DNA from: Acidobacteriota bacterium
GTDB lineage: Bacteria; Acidobacteriota; Vicinamibacteria; Vicinamibacterales; SCN-69-37
Length of the DNA: 64,000 bases
Assembly: GCA_016716905.1 (NCBI GenBank)
Contig: JADJUS010000022.1
Span: forward strand, 620,001 to 684,000
Reading direction: 5' to 3'
Positions 23,083 through 31,084 of the stretch are shown here, piece after piece. A model generated the notes under the pieces. The model had not been told where the DNA came from and searched no databases. It was given only the letters and a program-made list of their open reading frames with translations. Made by a program: the position numbers and the translations under genes. The number at the start of each line of letters is the position of its first letter. Position 1 is the stretch's first letter.

Positions 23083-25581
23083 CTACTTTTTCTCTTCCAC
23101 AACGAGCGCATCCGCGCGCCTCGACAATTCACCAAAAAGCCTGCCCGCGATGATGCGATGTCCCTCGGCGTTCGGATGGCGATCCGAGGGGCTTAGCACC
23201 AAGGTGGAATGATCGTATCCGTCGAACACGTCCTGCATGTCGATGACGGTCATACCTGCCTGATGAGCAAGCGACAACAGCAATGGCCGTTCCGGGTCGT
23301 CGGTGGCATCAAACGGCATGGGAATGAGCGCGAACAGGGGCTTGGCACCGATGCGATGCACTTCGGCCACGATCTTGCCGAGAGCCCACTGCAGGATGTC
23401 GCGCCGGCGGGGCAACAATCGCTGCAGCACCTCCTGTTCCGACATGGTGGCCTCGATGCCGGCCTCGCGCGCCCACTGGTCCACCGGCGCAGGCAGCGGC
23501 CGGCCCTTCGCCAGTCGTCCGGCGAAGTACATGTCGATGGGGCCATGCCAGTTGGTATGCCCGACCACCAGGACGACCTGCGGCTGGAACTGACCGACCC
23601 TCCCGCTCTCCAGCATGCTGACTTGTTCGACCAGTGACGAATTGCCCATGGCCAGGTTGAGGAACTCGTAGTCAAGACCGGTCTGGGGCTTCCACTCGCG
23701 ATTGAGGCGGTCTTCAAGCACCTGCTCAAACGGCTCGCCGTTGTTCACGCCCGACCCGAGCACAAATGACGGCCCGAGCACGGCCACCCGTACGGTGTTG
23801 GGCCGCGGCGTCTTTTTGTAGTCCTGGTCGCGAAAGCCCCAGCGATTCGTGCTGAACAATCCACCCCTGAATACGGTGCTTGCCGACGGCCGATAGACGC
23901 GATTGCCGAAGTGATCTTCGATAGCGCCCGGCTCTCCAGTGCCGACATGGACAGGCTCCTTGCTCCCCTGCGCCCGCGCGTACACTTCCCACAGTTCACC
24001 GTTGAACTGATTCACGCCGACAATCTCCTCGTAGTAGCCACGCTGCAAACGCTCGGCATCGTAGTTGTTGAGTTCCACGATGCGCGCGTGACGCGCCGCC
24101 TCCTGAGCCGGAGCAGGCACATAACCCGACAGCGCGGGCTCACCCGCCAACCAGAACAATGTCAACGGCAGCGCCCCGACAATCAGGGGATGCTGCCAGC
24201 GTGCGCGAACGGCAAGCGCCGACGGTGCGCCGAGCGAATAACGCCGGGTCACATACGCCGCCACGGTCACGACCGTCAGCGTGCCCAACACCGCCGCCAC
24301 GTCGCTGGGCCGAATGGTGGCAGCCCGCACCATCACGCGGAAGTCCTCGAACGTGGGGCTGGTCCATACACCCCACAACACAGCCATGACGGTGAACATC
24401 CCGGCCGTCTGCATGGCGTCGCGCCACGCATGCGCCGACGCAGGTGCCTGCGCCGTCAACTGCCGCGCACGGCCACGCCGCTGTTCCCGGAGCGTATTGG
24501 CCACCAGCAGCAGGCCAATCACGACCCAGAACGCGATGTCGGTCGTGCTGAACAGCCAGGTGCCCAGCAACCAGAACCACTGGTACGAATGCAGCAGCCA
24601 CGTGGTGATGACCACGCAGACGGTGGCCGCCACAAGCGCGGTGGTCTCGCTGCGCCGCTTCAGGCTGAAGACCACCGGCAGATAGACCATCTTCTGCATG
24701 AAGTCCTTCCAGTAGATGTTGATGCGCCGCCACAGGTCCGAGAAACTCGACGCGAGGTAAAAGAACCGATGCGTCTCAGGCAACCTGAACCCGAACAGGT
24801 GCAATAGGCCGACGATGACGTGAAACTGTCCGGACACGCGGAGGTAGAGCCCGTAGTTGCCCACCAGATACTGGACGATCCCGGCCGTGGACGTCACCTC
24901 CCCAGGCGACAACGTCACGTATTGATACAGGAGGCGATACAACACCAGGTGGATGAGGCCGCGGAAGATCCAATGGATACCCTCCGCATAGATGTCCATC
25001 GCCGGCCGGTCGAAATACGTTCTGCGGAATGTCTGAAAATCAATAACGGGAAACAGCAGGAAGACGGTGTTGGGCAGCAGAAAGAAATACGAGAGGACGA
25101 TCCCCGGGCTCGCCGGCCCGCGGTGTTTGAGGTCGTAGAGATACAGCACCAGCCGGAACATGAACATGGACCCGAGGACGGGCCAGATCGCGCCAGGCCA
25201 TGGCGCCGGCAGCCAGGTGGCGCGCATCGCGACGAGTACGCCTGTCGCGAATAACAGCAGCATCACGCGGTATTTGAACGCGACCGGCACATGGCAGATG
25301 GCAATCAGGCCCAGGCCCACGCCGACGAGCCACGCGCCTGGCGCGACACCGAAGATCAGCACGATGCCGGCGAACGAAAGTGCCGCAAAAAACGGCGGCT
25401 GGTATCGCCGTGGCAGCCAGTGGTGCACCAGGAAGCCGCCGAGGGCCAGCGGCAGCACCACGTTGTACAACGCCGGATTTTCGATGTGAAACGCCCGTGC
25501 CAGCAGCAGGATTCCGGTCAGTTGCGCGACGATCCAGACAAATCGCGCCACATCTGGCCAGACGATCGTGGCGGAGGTCAT
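23083..25581 (-). CDS. MBOAT-like membrane O-acyltransferase fused to a C-terminal SGNH hydrolase domain
   Basis: The protein has 832 residues. The first 390 or so hold about ten membrane segments. They include SFSDLWRRINIYWKDFMQKMVYLP, the conserved W-R-x-x-N-x-Y/H-W-K-D-F motif of MBOAT acyltransferases, and HVIVGLLHLFGF, a candidate for the active histidine. Further helices follow, then from about 560 an extracytoplasmic SGNH/GDSL domain: block I VLGPSFVLGSG, block II-like NLAMGNSS, block III-like GHTNWHG, and the catalytic Asp-His pair in SDRHPNAEGH. MBOAT plus SGNH partners (AlgI/AlgJ-X, PatA/PatB, DltB-DltD) move acyl groups across the membrane and onto polymers. Here both halves are one protein in an operon with a carrier protein. 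The likely donor is therefore an aminoacyl- or pyrrolyl-carrier thioester. It overlaps the carrier gene by ATGA. Confidence 0.8.
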   Translation of the reverse strand: MTSATIVWPDVARFVWIVAQLTGILLLARAFHIENPALYNVVLPLALGGFLVHHWLPRRYQPPFFAALSFAGIVLIFGVAPGAWLVGVGLGLIAICHVPVAFKYRVMLLLFATGVLVAMRATWLPAPWPGAIWPVLGSMFMFRLVLYLYDLKHRGPASPGIVLSYFFLLPNTVFLLFPVIDFQTFRRTYFDRPAMDIYAEGIHWIFRGLIHLVLYRLLYQYVTLSPGEVTSTAGIVQYLVGNYGLYLRVSGQFHVIVGLLHLFGFRLPETHRFFYLASSFSDLWRRINIYWKDFMQKMVYLPVVFSLKRRSETTALVAATVCVVITTWLLHSYQWFWLLGTWLFSTTDIAFWVVIGLLLVANTLREQRRGRARQLTAQAPASAHAWRDAMQTAGMFTVMAVLWGVWTSPTFEDFRVMVRAATIRPSDVAAVLGTLTVVTVAAYVTRRYSLGAPSALAVRARWQHPLIVGALPLTLFWLAGEPALSGYVPAPAQEAARHARIVELNNYDAERLQRGYYEEIVGVNQFNGELWEVYARAQGSKEPVHVGTGEPGAIEDHFGNRVYRPSASTVFRGGLFSTNRWGFRDQDYKKTPRPNTVRVAVLGPSFVLGSGVNNGEPFEQVLEDRLNREWKPQTGLDYEFLNLAMGNSSLVEQVSMLESGRVGQFQPQVVLVVGHTNWHGPIDMYFAGRLAKGRPLPAPVDQWAREAGIEATMSEQEVLQRLLPRRRDILQWALGKIVAEVHRIGAKPLFALIPMPFDATDDPERPLLLSLAHQAGMTVIDMQDVFDGYDHSTLVLSPSDRHPNAEGHRIIAGRLFGELSRRADALVVEEKK

Positions 25582-25832
25582 ACCAACGGCTGTTTGCTGC
25601 GGACCAGTGCCGCAATCTGATCAAGGGTGCCCAGGTTGTCCTCGTTGATGTCGTAGGCCTGCAGTTCAATCTTGAAGTGCTCTTCGAGGTACGCCGCCAG
25701 GCGCACCGTGGCGAGCGAATCGAGAATGCCGCCGGCAATCAAGGGGGTCTCCGGAGTCAGATCATCGGGATTCGCGTCACGAAGAAACTGGTCCAGGATG
25801 TAGGCCTTGACGGTCGCTTGAATCGTATCCAC
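25578..25832 (-). CDS. Stand-alone acyl/peptidyl carrier protein
   Basis: The protein has 84 residues. The phosphopantetheine attachment motif is GGILDSLATVRL, with the serine at position 39 in the DSL core. The rest is the usual four-helix carrier fold with acidic helices. The GTG at 25832 is used as the start, since no ATG is available and GGGAGA lies upstream. It follows the dehydrogenase gene by 15 bases and overlaps the MBOAT-SGNH gene (ATGA). In context it would hold the amino acid activated by the adenylation enzyme while it is oxidised, as PltL, RedO or CloN5 hold prolyl groups. A D-alanyl-carrier (DltC-like) role is the main alternative because of the MBOAT partner. The dehydrogenase gene argues against it. 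Confidence 0.85.
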   Translation of the reverse strand: MDTIQATVKAYILDQFLRDANPDDLTPETPLIAGGILDSLATVRLAAYLEEHFKIELQAYDINEDNLGTLDQIAALVRSKQPLV

Positions 25833-25847
25833 CCTGCAATGCTCTCC

Positions 25848-26996
25848 CTATAGTCCCAGCCAGCCGGCGATGATGTTGCGCTGCACTTCCGACGTGCCAG
25901 AGTATAACTTGGCGCCGAATGCATCGCGCACTGCCCGCTCCACTTCGTACTCGGCGGTGTATCCGTATCCGCCGAATATCTGCATGACGTCGGTGGCCGT
26001 GGCCACCAGTGCTTCGCTGACAAACAACTTGGCGACAGCCGCATCAAGCGAGACGCCGCGCGTCTTGTCGAGCCTGGACGCCGCCCGATACGTCAGGAGC
26101 CGAGCCGCCTCAAGGCGCACCTTCATGTCGGCGATCTTGTGCGACACGGCCTGGTACTTCCCGATGGCCTTCCCCCCGGCCTCGCGGGTGCGCGCGTAGT
26201 CGATCGCGCGTTCCATGAGGCGTTCCATCTGCCCCACGTGAGCGGCAAACAGGCAGATGCGCTCCCAGTCCATCGAGTGCGTGAACACACCCGCCCCGGC
26301 GCCCACGCCGCCGAGCACACTCGCATCCGGCACCCACACATCCTCAAACACCAGTTCGCCGAACGGCGATGTGCGCAAGCCCATCTTCTCGATCTTCCGC
26401 CCGGCCGAGACACCAGGCGTCGAGCGCTCGAGGAGGAAGGCCGTGATGCCGCCATGAAACCGCTTGACCGGATCCGTCAGCGCGAACAGCACGATGACCT
26501 GCGCTTCGGGGGCGTTTGAGATGAAGGTCTTTGCGCCCGTCACCCGCCATCCCAGGCCGTCCCTGACCGCGCGCGCCCGCATTGCAAACGGGTCCGAACC
26601 CGATTCAGGTTCGGTCATCGCATTCACGCCGATCAGCGTGCCGTTCGACAAGCCCGGTAGGTACTGGCGCTTCTGCTCATCCGTACCGAACTTGCAGATG
26701 GGGACGACGCAGGCCATGACATGGGCGCAGAGGCTGAAGACCAGGCCGTGGTCGGTGCAGCCGTAGCCGAAGGCCTCAAGAGCAATCGCACACGACAGCG
26801 GATCTAGCCCACTGCCGCCGTATTCCTCCGGCACGGGCAATCCGGGCAGGCCCATCCCGCCGCAGGCGTTCCACAATTCGCGCGAGAACACCTGATCGCG
26901 GTCGCGCTCGATCACGCCGGCGTTGAGCGTGCCGCGCGAGAACGCCACGATCTCCTTGCGGAGGAGTTCCTGTTCCGACGTCAGTGAAAAGTCCAT
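25848..26996 (-). CDS. Acyl-CoA-dehydrogenase-like flavoenzyme, likely aminoacyl/prolyl-carrier oxidase
   Basis: The protein has 382 residues with the full acyl-CoA dehydrogenase fold: the FAD-binding stretch TEPESGSDPFAMRARA (about 128-142), WRVTGAKTFISNAPEA, and the C-terminal FGGYGYTAEYEVERAVRDAFGAKLYSGTSEVQRNIIAGWLGL. The catalytic base is probably Glu245 in SMDWERICLFAAHVG. This is the same position as in isovaleryl-CoA dehydrogenase and in the prolyl-carrier dehydrogenases PltE, RedW and CloN3. Those enzymes oxidise carrier-bound L-proline to pyrrole-2-carboxyl thioester. Its start codon overlaps the stop of the adenylation gene (TGATG) and a carrier gene follows, so a carrier-bound substrate is more likely than a CoA ester. 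Confidence 0.82.
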   Translation of the reverse strand: MDFSLTSEQELLRKEIVAFSRGTLNAGVIERDRDQVFSRELWNACGGMGLPGLPVPEEYGGSGLDPLSCAIALEAFGYGCTDHGLVFSLCAHVMACVVPICKFGTDEQKRQYLPGLSNGTLIGVNAMTEPESGSDPFAMRARAVRDGLGWRVTGAKTFISNAPEAQVIVLFALTDPVKRFHGGITAFLLERSTPGVSAGRKIEKMGLRTSPFGELVFEDVWVPDASVLGGVGAGAGVFTHSMDWERICLFAAHVGQMERLMERAIDYARTREAGGKAIGKYQAVSHKIADMKVRLEAARLLTYRAASRLDKTRGVSLDAAVAKLFVSEALVATATDVMQIFGGYGYTAEYEVERAVRDAFGAKLYSGTSEVQRNIIAGWLGL

Positions 26997-28570
26997 CAGC
27001 CGGCCTGCATCAGTCGCTGGTAATCGATCTTGTCTGTCGAGGTCTTCGGCAAGTGGTCGAGCACACCAAAGGAGTCGGGCATCATGTAACTGGGCAACGC
27101 CTTGGCGCAGAATGCCCGGATGGCGATCACCGACACCTTTTGCCCGTCTGCCAGCGCAAGAAACGCCTTGATCCGCACGCCACCCTCATCGTCTTTCACC
27201 GCCACGACTGCGGCTTCCTTGACGGCTTCGTGGCGATAGAGCCCAGCCTCGATTTCGCCCAGCTCGATGCGGTACCCGCGGCGTTTGACCATGCGGTCAC
27301 GCCGGCCGACGAACGTGAAGACTCCTTCGCCTGCGTCAACCACCAGGTCGCCCGTCCGATACCATCGCCGCCCATCGTCATCCATCAGAAACGCTTCGGC
27401 GGTCCGCGCCGGGTTGTTGAAGTAGCCCTGCAGCATGCCGGCGCCATGCATCAGCAGTTCGCCCTCGGTGCCCGGCACCACCTCATGGCCGTCGTCGCCC
27501 ATGACACGCGATTGAAAGTGAAAGCACGTCTTCCCGATGGGATACGGATCGACGCGGTCGTCTTCGACGTGATCGGGAATGGGATGCCACGTGCAGACAT
27601 TGGTCTCGGTCGGACCGTAGAGGTTGAAGAATCGAGCGCGGGGCAGCAACGACTTCACGGCGCGTAGATGTTTGATCGGGAACACCTCGCCTGCAAAATT
27701 GACGATGCGCAACGAGACGTAGTGGTGCTCCGCCAGTTTGCCGAACTCTGCAAGGACCATCAGGATTGTCGGGGTTGAGTACCAGATGGTCAGCCGGCGA
27801 TCGGCGATGAGCGCGGCCAGGCCGACAGGTTCTTTTCCCTGGTCGGCGTTGATCAACACCACGGTCGCGCCATGTTTCAGCGGCACGTAGAGGTCCGTGA
27901 TCGACAGGTCGAAGTGAAATGGGGCGTGCGAGCTGAACCGGTCATCGTCGTTCGGCTCGAAGACCTCGGTACACCAGTCCACATGGCTCGTGGCACACAG
28001 GTGCGTCAGCATGACGCCCTTTGGAGTACCGGTCGAGCCCGATGTGTAGAGGATGTAGGCGAGGTCATCGCTGTCGAGCGGTTCGTTGGCGCCGCCCGTC
28101 GCGGCCTCGACGGCATCGGCGCGATCGAGTGCCGCGCGCAGGCCGTTGCCAGACGGCGCCACCGAAATTTCGATGGTGGCGGGTGGGGTGCCGAGCTTGG
28201 CGGCTTCCTCGTGCCACGCTCCAACGAGCCCGCCTTCGAGAACGAGTACCTTCACGGCGCAGTCGCTGGTGATGAAGGCGCTGCGCCAGGCCGGCGCGGA
28301 TGGATCCACCGGCACGTAGACCGCCCCGGCCTTCATGGCGCCGAGCATGGTGGCGTAGGCGTCAATCGACTTGCGCAGATAGACGCCGACGCGGTCACCC
28401 TTCGTCACCCCCATCGCGCGCAGCCGGTCGCGGACGCGATTCGACAGGGCATCGAGTTCGGCGTAGGAGATCGAGCCGTCGGGCGGCTCTTCAACGGCGA
28501 CGTGATCGGGCCGCCGCGCCGCCGAGGCCGCTAGGTAGTCGACGATCGTGCTCGGACGTGGTAGTTCCAT
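26996..28570 (-). CDS. Stand-alone amino-acid adenylation enzyme (prolyl-AMP-ligase-like)
   Basis: The protein of 524 residues belongs to the ANL superfamily. Core motifs are A3 YILYTSGSTGTPKGVML (about 172-188), A4 HAPFHFDLSITDLY (215-228), A5 NLYGPTETNVCTWH, A7 YRTGDLVV, A8 VGRRDRMVKRRGYRIELGEIE, and A10 PKTSTDKID with the catalytic lysine. The Asp in FDLSITD (Asp221) corresponds to the residue that binds the alpha-amino group in amino-acid-activating domains. The substrate is therefore probably an amino acid and not a fatty acid. The HFDLS pattern is like that in prolyl-AMP ligases (PltF, RedM, CloN4). It is the first gene of the operon. TACACT at 28587-28582 is a candidate -10 box. Substrate identity needs a specificity-code comparison. 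Confidence 0.85.
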   Translation of the reverse strand: MELPRPSTIVDYLAASAARRPDHVAVEEPPDGSISYAELDALSNRVRDRLRAMGVTKGDRVGVYLRKSIDAYATMLGAMKAGAVYVPVDPSAPAWRSAFITSDCAVKVLVLEGGLVGAWHEEAAKLGTPPATIEISVAPSGNGLRAALDRADAVEAATGGANEPLDSDDLAYILYTSGSTGTPKGVMLTHLCATSHVDWCTEVFEPNDDDRFSSHAPFHFDLSITDLYVPLKHGATVVLINADQGKEPVGLAALIADRRLTIWYSTPTILMVLAEFGKLAEHHYVSLRIVNFAGEVFPIKHLRAVKSLLPRARFFNLYGPTETNVCTWHPIPDHVEDDRVDPYPIGKTCFHFQSRVMGDDGHEVVPGTEGELLMHGAGMLQGYFNNPARTAEAFLMDDDGRRWYRTGDLVVDAGEGVFTFVGRRDRMVKRRGYRIELGEIEAGLYRHEAVKEAAVVAVKDDEGGVRIKAFLALADGQKVSVIAIRAFCAKALPSYMMPDSFGVLDHLPKTSTDKIDYQRLMQAG

Positions 28571-28581
28571 GGGCCGGGCCG

Positions 28582-28587
28582 AGTGTA
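28582..28587 (-). promoter_or_regulatory. Candidate -10 box (TACACT) of the adenylation-carrier operon
   Basis: TACACT on the minus strand, eleven bases before the ATG at 28570. It is the same hexamer as in front of two other genes in the window. Confidence 0.4.
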
Positions 28588-28615
28588 CCTGAGGACCGGC
28601 ATGGGAGGTTCAAGC

Positions 28616-28775
28616 CTCGGCCTTGAGGAACAGGCCGAGCTACGTTCGGCAGGGTCGGGTAGGCGCGGGAAGGGTCGGGCACGCACGGGAAGGGTCGGGT
28701 ACGCGCGGGAAGGGTCGGGCACGCGCGGGAAGGTATCGAGTCGGTACGTAGCTCGGGCTGTTCCTCAAGCCCGAG
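28616..28775. repeat. Inverted pair of REP-like palindromes enclosing a 4 x 20-base tandem repeat
   Basis: Palindromes of the second family lie at 28616-28639 and, in opposite orientation, at 28752-28775. Between them are four head-to-tail 20-base units (28651-28730) of the form AGGGTCGGGCACGCGCGGGA with a few substitutions. The whole fills the intergenic region between divergent genes. The -10 box of the next gene follows immediately. Confidence 0.85.
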
Positions 28776-28789
28776 GTTAGAATGGCGCC

Positions 28790-29299
28790 ATGCTCCTATC
28801 GCTGCTCTTGTCCGTCGCCGTCTCCGTTGTGCCCGCCACGTTGACGTTCACGGCGCCGCCGGCGTGGACACCCAAGGCCGTCACCTCGATGATGCGCGTG
28901 GGCGAGTTTGTGCTGCCGAAGGCCGACGGCGACGCCGAAGACGCCTCGCTTGTGGTCTATTTCTTCGGCGGCACAGGGGGCACGGTGCAGGCCAACCTCG
29001 ACCGGTGGTTCGGCCAAATCGCGCAACCTGACGGCCGCCAGACCAAAGACGTGGCCACCACATCAAGCCGGCTCATCAATGGGCTGTCCGTGACGCTGTT
29101 CGACGCGAGGGGCACCTACGTGGCAGAAGTCACACCAGGCTCACCGGAACGTTTCAACAAGCCCGGCTACCGGATGCGCGCCGCCGTCATCCAAACCAAA
29201 GGCGGTCCGTACTTCATCAAGCTCGTGGGACCGCTCAACACCATCGCGCGCTGGGATAAGGACTACGAGAGCTTCCTGCAGACGCTCAACTACAAATAG
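28790..29299 (+). CDS. Secreted protein of unknown function
   Basis: The protein has 169 residues with a short signal peptide (MLLSLLLSVAVSVVPATLTFTA). The mature part begins with PPAWTPKAVTSMMRVGEFVLP and is then mostly beta-type: SLVVYFFGGTGGTVQANLDRWFGQI, GLSVTLFDARGTYV, YRMRAAVIQTKGGPYFIKLVGPLNTI and a closing helix WDKDYESFLQTL. The pattern, with W-F-Q in the first half and P-Y-F-I-K-L-x-G-P in the second, is seen in small exported proteins of planctomycetes and acidobacteria that have no assigned function. TAGAAT lies six bases before the ATG, so the mRNA may be leaderless. The gene is divergent from the adenylation operon and ends at a strong palindromic element. Confidence 0.65.
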   Translation: MLLSLLLSVAVSVVPATLTFTAPPAWTPKAVTSMMRVGEFVLPKADGDAEDASLVVYFFGGTGGTVQANLDRWFGQIAQPDGRQTKDVATTSSRLINGLSVTLFDARGTYVAEVTPGSPERFNKPGYRMRAAVIQTKGGPYFIKLVGPLNTIARWDKDYESFLQTLNYK

Positions 29300-29309
29300 C
29301 GTCGGGGCT

Positions 29310-29371
29310 CTTCGGAGGCCGGGTCTTCAGACCCGGCGGACATGCCGGGTCTGAAGACCCGGCCTCCGAAG
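29310..29371. repeat. Large palindrome of two REP units, likely bidirectional terminator
   Basis: Two GCCGGGTCT/AGACCCGGC units together form a perfect inverted repeat with 28-base arms (29310-29337 and 29344-29371) and a six-base centre GGACAT. It lies between the convergent ends of the secreted-protein and desaturase genes. Confidence 0.9.
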
Positions 29372-29387
29372 ACCAATGATGTCCAAG

Positions 29388-30350
29388 CTACACGAGGCTC
29401 CAATCGGAGTGCGGGCGCTTGTTTTCCACAATCCATCCGTAGAGGAGCCCGCGGTACGTCTGCCAGCGCATCTGTTTGCGCGCGTAGAAGGGACCGAGTG
29501 CGCGCTGCAGCGCCGGCAGGTGGTAAAACGGCACACCGGGAAAGTAGTGATGCTCGAGGTGCAGGTTTGAGGTGAGGAACGCGAAGTTCCAGAACCAATG
29601 GCTGCGCAGCAGGGTGCCCCACTTGGCCGGGTCGTTCGGGTCGATGTCGTAGTGCTGCCCCAGCCGGTTCAGTGTGAACGCGATTGGAAAGATGAAGAAC
29701 ACGGGGAACGCATGCGCACGGAACGCTGCGGCCCCGCCCCACGCCCACCAGATGCCTGCCAGCACACCCACGTGAAAGAGGATTGAGATGCGCCGTTCCC
29801 ACGCAATGGTCTTCTGCAGCTCGGCCGGATACGTGGACGACTCGAGGCGCGCCGCCCGGAAGTAGATCGGAAAGAGCACGGGCGTGGCGTAAAGCGCTTT
29901 GTACCACCGCGCATTCCGCTTTGGTGACAGGTAGTGCCGCTTCGGATCGTCGTCATTCGATCCGAGCTCGGCGTGATGGTCCAGGTGCCATCGGGTGAAC
30001 TGGCTCGGCGCGATGCCACTCGGCACGGCATAGAGAAAGCCGAGCGCACGCTCGGCCAGAGGATGCCGCGTCTGGAACACGTTGTGATGCAGCACCTCGT
30101 GCAGCAACACGGTGAAATTGAATACCGTGAACCCCTGCACGAGCGCCACGGGCAGCCAGATCAGCGGATCGTCAAATCGGATCAGTGCCCACGTGGCCGC
30201 GCCCAGTATCAGGAACTGGCGCACGGCCACGACAAAATGCCGCCACGGCTGTTTGGTGTGGAACTCGCGCATCTGCTCGCGCGAGATGGCTTTTCCCAAA
30301 TCGGCCCGGAGAGCCGTGGCGTGGGCGCTGTAGTAGTGCGTCTTAGACAC
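29388..30350 (-). CDS. Membrane fatty-acid desaturase
   Basis: The protein has 320 residues. The three histidine clusters that bind the di-iron centre are visible: HEVLHH (about residues 89-94), WHLDHHAE (about 126-133) and HLEHHYFP (about 260-267). Several hydrophobic segments lie between them, as in the FADS/DesA-type integral membrane desaturases and related hydroxylases. It would introduce a double bond into membrane lipid acyl chains, or into a carotenoid or similar substrate, using reduced electron carriers. It is alone on its strand: the next minus-strand gene upstream is a secreted protein. A link to the nearby carrier-protein operon is not indicated by gene order. Confidence 0.85.
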   Translation of the reverse strand: MSKTHYYSAHATALRADLGKAISREQMREFHTKQPWRHFVVAVRQFLILGAATWALIRFDDPLIWLPVALVQGFTVFNFTVLLHEVLHHNVFQTRHPLAERALGFLYAVPSGIAPSQFTRWHLDHHAELGSNDDDPKRHYLSPKRNARWYKALYATPVLFPIYFRAARLESSTYPAELQKTIAWERRISILFHVGVLAGIWWAWGGAAAFRAHAFPVFFIFPIAFTLNRLGQHYDIDPNDPAKWGTLLRSHWFWNFAFLTSNLHLEHHYFPGVPFYHLPALQRALGPFYARKQMRWQTYRGLLYGWIVENKRPHSDWSLV

Positions 30351-30385
30351 GGGTCACCAAAGCCCACGGACCCGTGGCCCTGTCG

Positions 30386-31027
30386 TCATTTCTTGATCCC
30401 GAACCCCGTGATCATGACTTCGAGCTGGTGATTGACGCGCAGTCCGGCGATGCCGTCGGTTGTGCCGCCCAGGTCGGTTTTTGCCGCTGTGTGCACCACG
30501 GTGCCGTTGACGACGAAGTCCACCTTGTCGCCGGCCACGCGCACTTCGAGCGCGTTCACCGACGTGCCGTCAGCGCCCGGCGTCTTCACGGCCGCATTCG
30601 GCGTCCGCGGGACCACGGCCACAGGGCGCGGTGCATCAGGCGTACGGCGGCTGACCATGAACGTGCCGTTCTGCGCCACCAGGAAATACAGATACGCCTG
30701 CTTGTCGTTGTCGAGATTGCTGCCGCCCAGCACGAGGCCGTAGTAATTCACATGGCCGCTCGGCTTGAGCAACTGGAACGACGCGCCCACGGTGTAGTTG
30801 GCCGACGCCGTATTCGTCGGGTTCCAGTACACAGCCGCCGTAGGGTTCACCGCGTGGAACCCGCCGCCCATGGCCATGAACTTGATCTCGCCCGCACCAT
30901 CCGGATCCGAGGCGCTCGTGCTCCGATCGGCCCGCACCATCCACCCCTTGGCCGACTGCGCCGACACCTGCGCCACCGCCGCCGCACACACCACCACCGC
31001 GCACACCGCCAACATTGATCGCTTCAT
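30386..31027 (-). CDS. Secreted concanavalin-like/DUF1080-like protein
   Basis: The protein has about 213 residues starting MKRSMLAVCAVVVCAAAVAQVSAQ, a clear signal peptide. The start codon at 31027 has GGAG nine bases upstream. The in-frame ATG five codons earlier has none. The mature protein, with GGGFHAVNPTAAVYWNPT, FQLLKPSGHVNYYGLVLGGSNLD, YLYFLVAQNGTFMVSRR, NALEVRVAGDKVDFVVNGTVVHTA and GIAGLRVNHQLEVMITGFGIKK, has the strand order of a jelly-roll laminin-G/DUF1080-like domain. Such domains bind or act on carbohydrate, but no catalytic residue can be named. It ends about 35 bases before the desaturase start and could be co-transcribed with it. Confidence 0.68.
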   Translation of the reverse strand: MKRSMLAVCAVVVCAAAVAQVSAQSAKGWMVRADRSTSASDPDGAGEIKFMAMGGGFHAVNPTAAVYWNPTNTASANYTVGASFQLLKPSGHVNYYGLVLGGSNLDNDKQAYLYFLVAQNGTFMVSRRTPDAPRPVAVVPRTPNAAVKTPGADGTSVNALEVRVAGDKVDFVVNGTVVHTAAKTDLGGTTDGIAGLRVNHQLEVMITGFGIKK

Positions 31028-31084
31028 GACACCCATCTCCATAGAGTCGGCTCCAGCGCCGGGATTGAATTTCTTTCGATGATA

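Noticed and set aside
23072..23135. Longer start for the flavin-dependent enzyme
   Set aside because: The extra residues overlap the MBOAT-SGNH stop region and precede the conserved FAD motif without any family match.
25578..25832. Interpretation of the carrier and MBOAT genes as a dlt (D-alanylation) operon
   Set aside because: DltB/DltD are separate proteins and no dehydrogenase or halogenase belongs to dlt. Kept only as an alternative.
28651..28730. Possible CRISPR array
   Set aside because: The 20-bp units are directly head to tail with no spacers, there are only four, and no cas gene is present.
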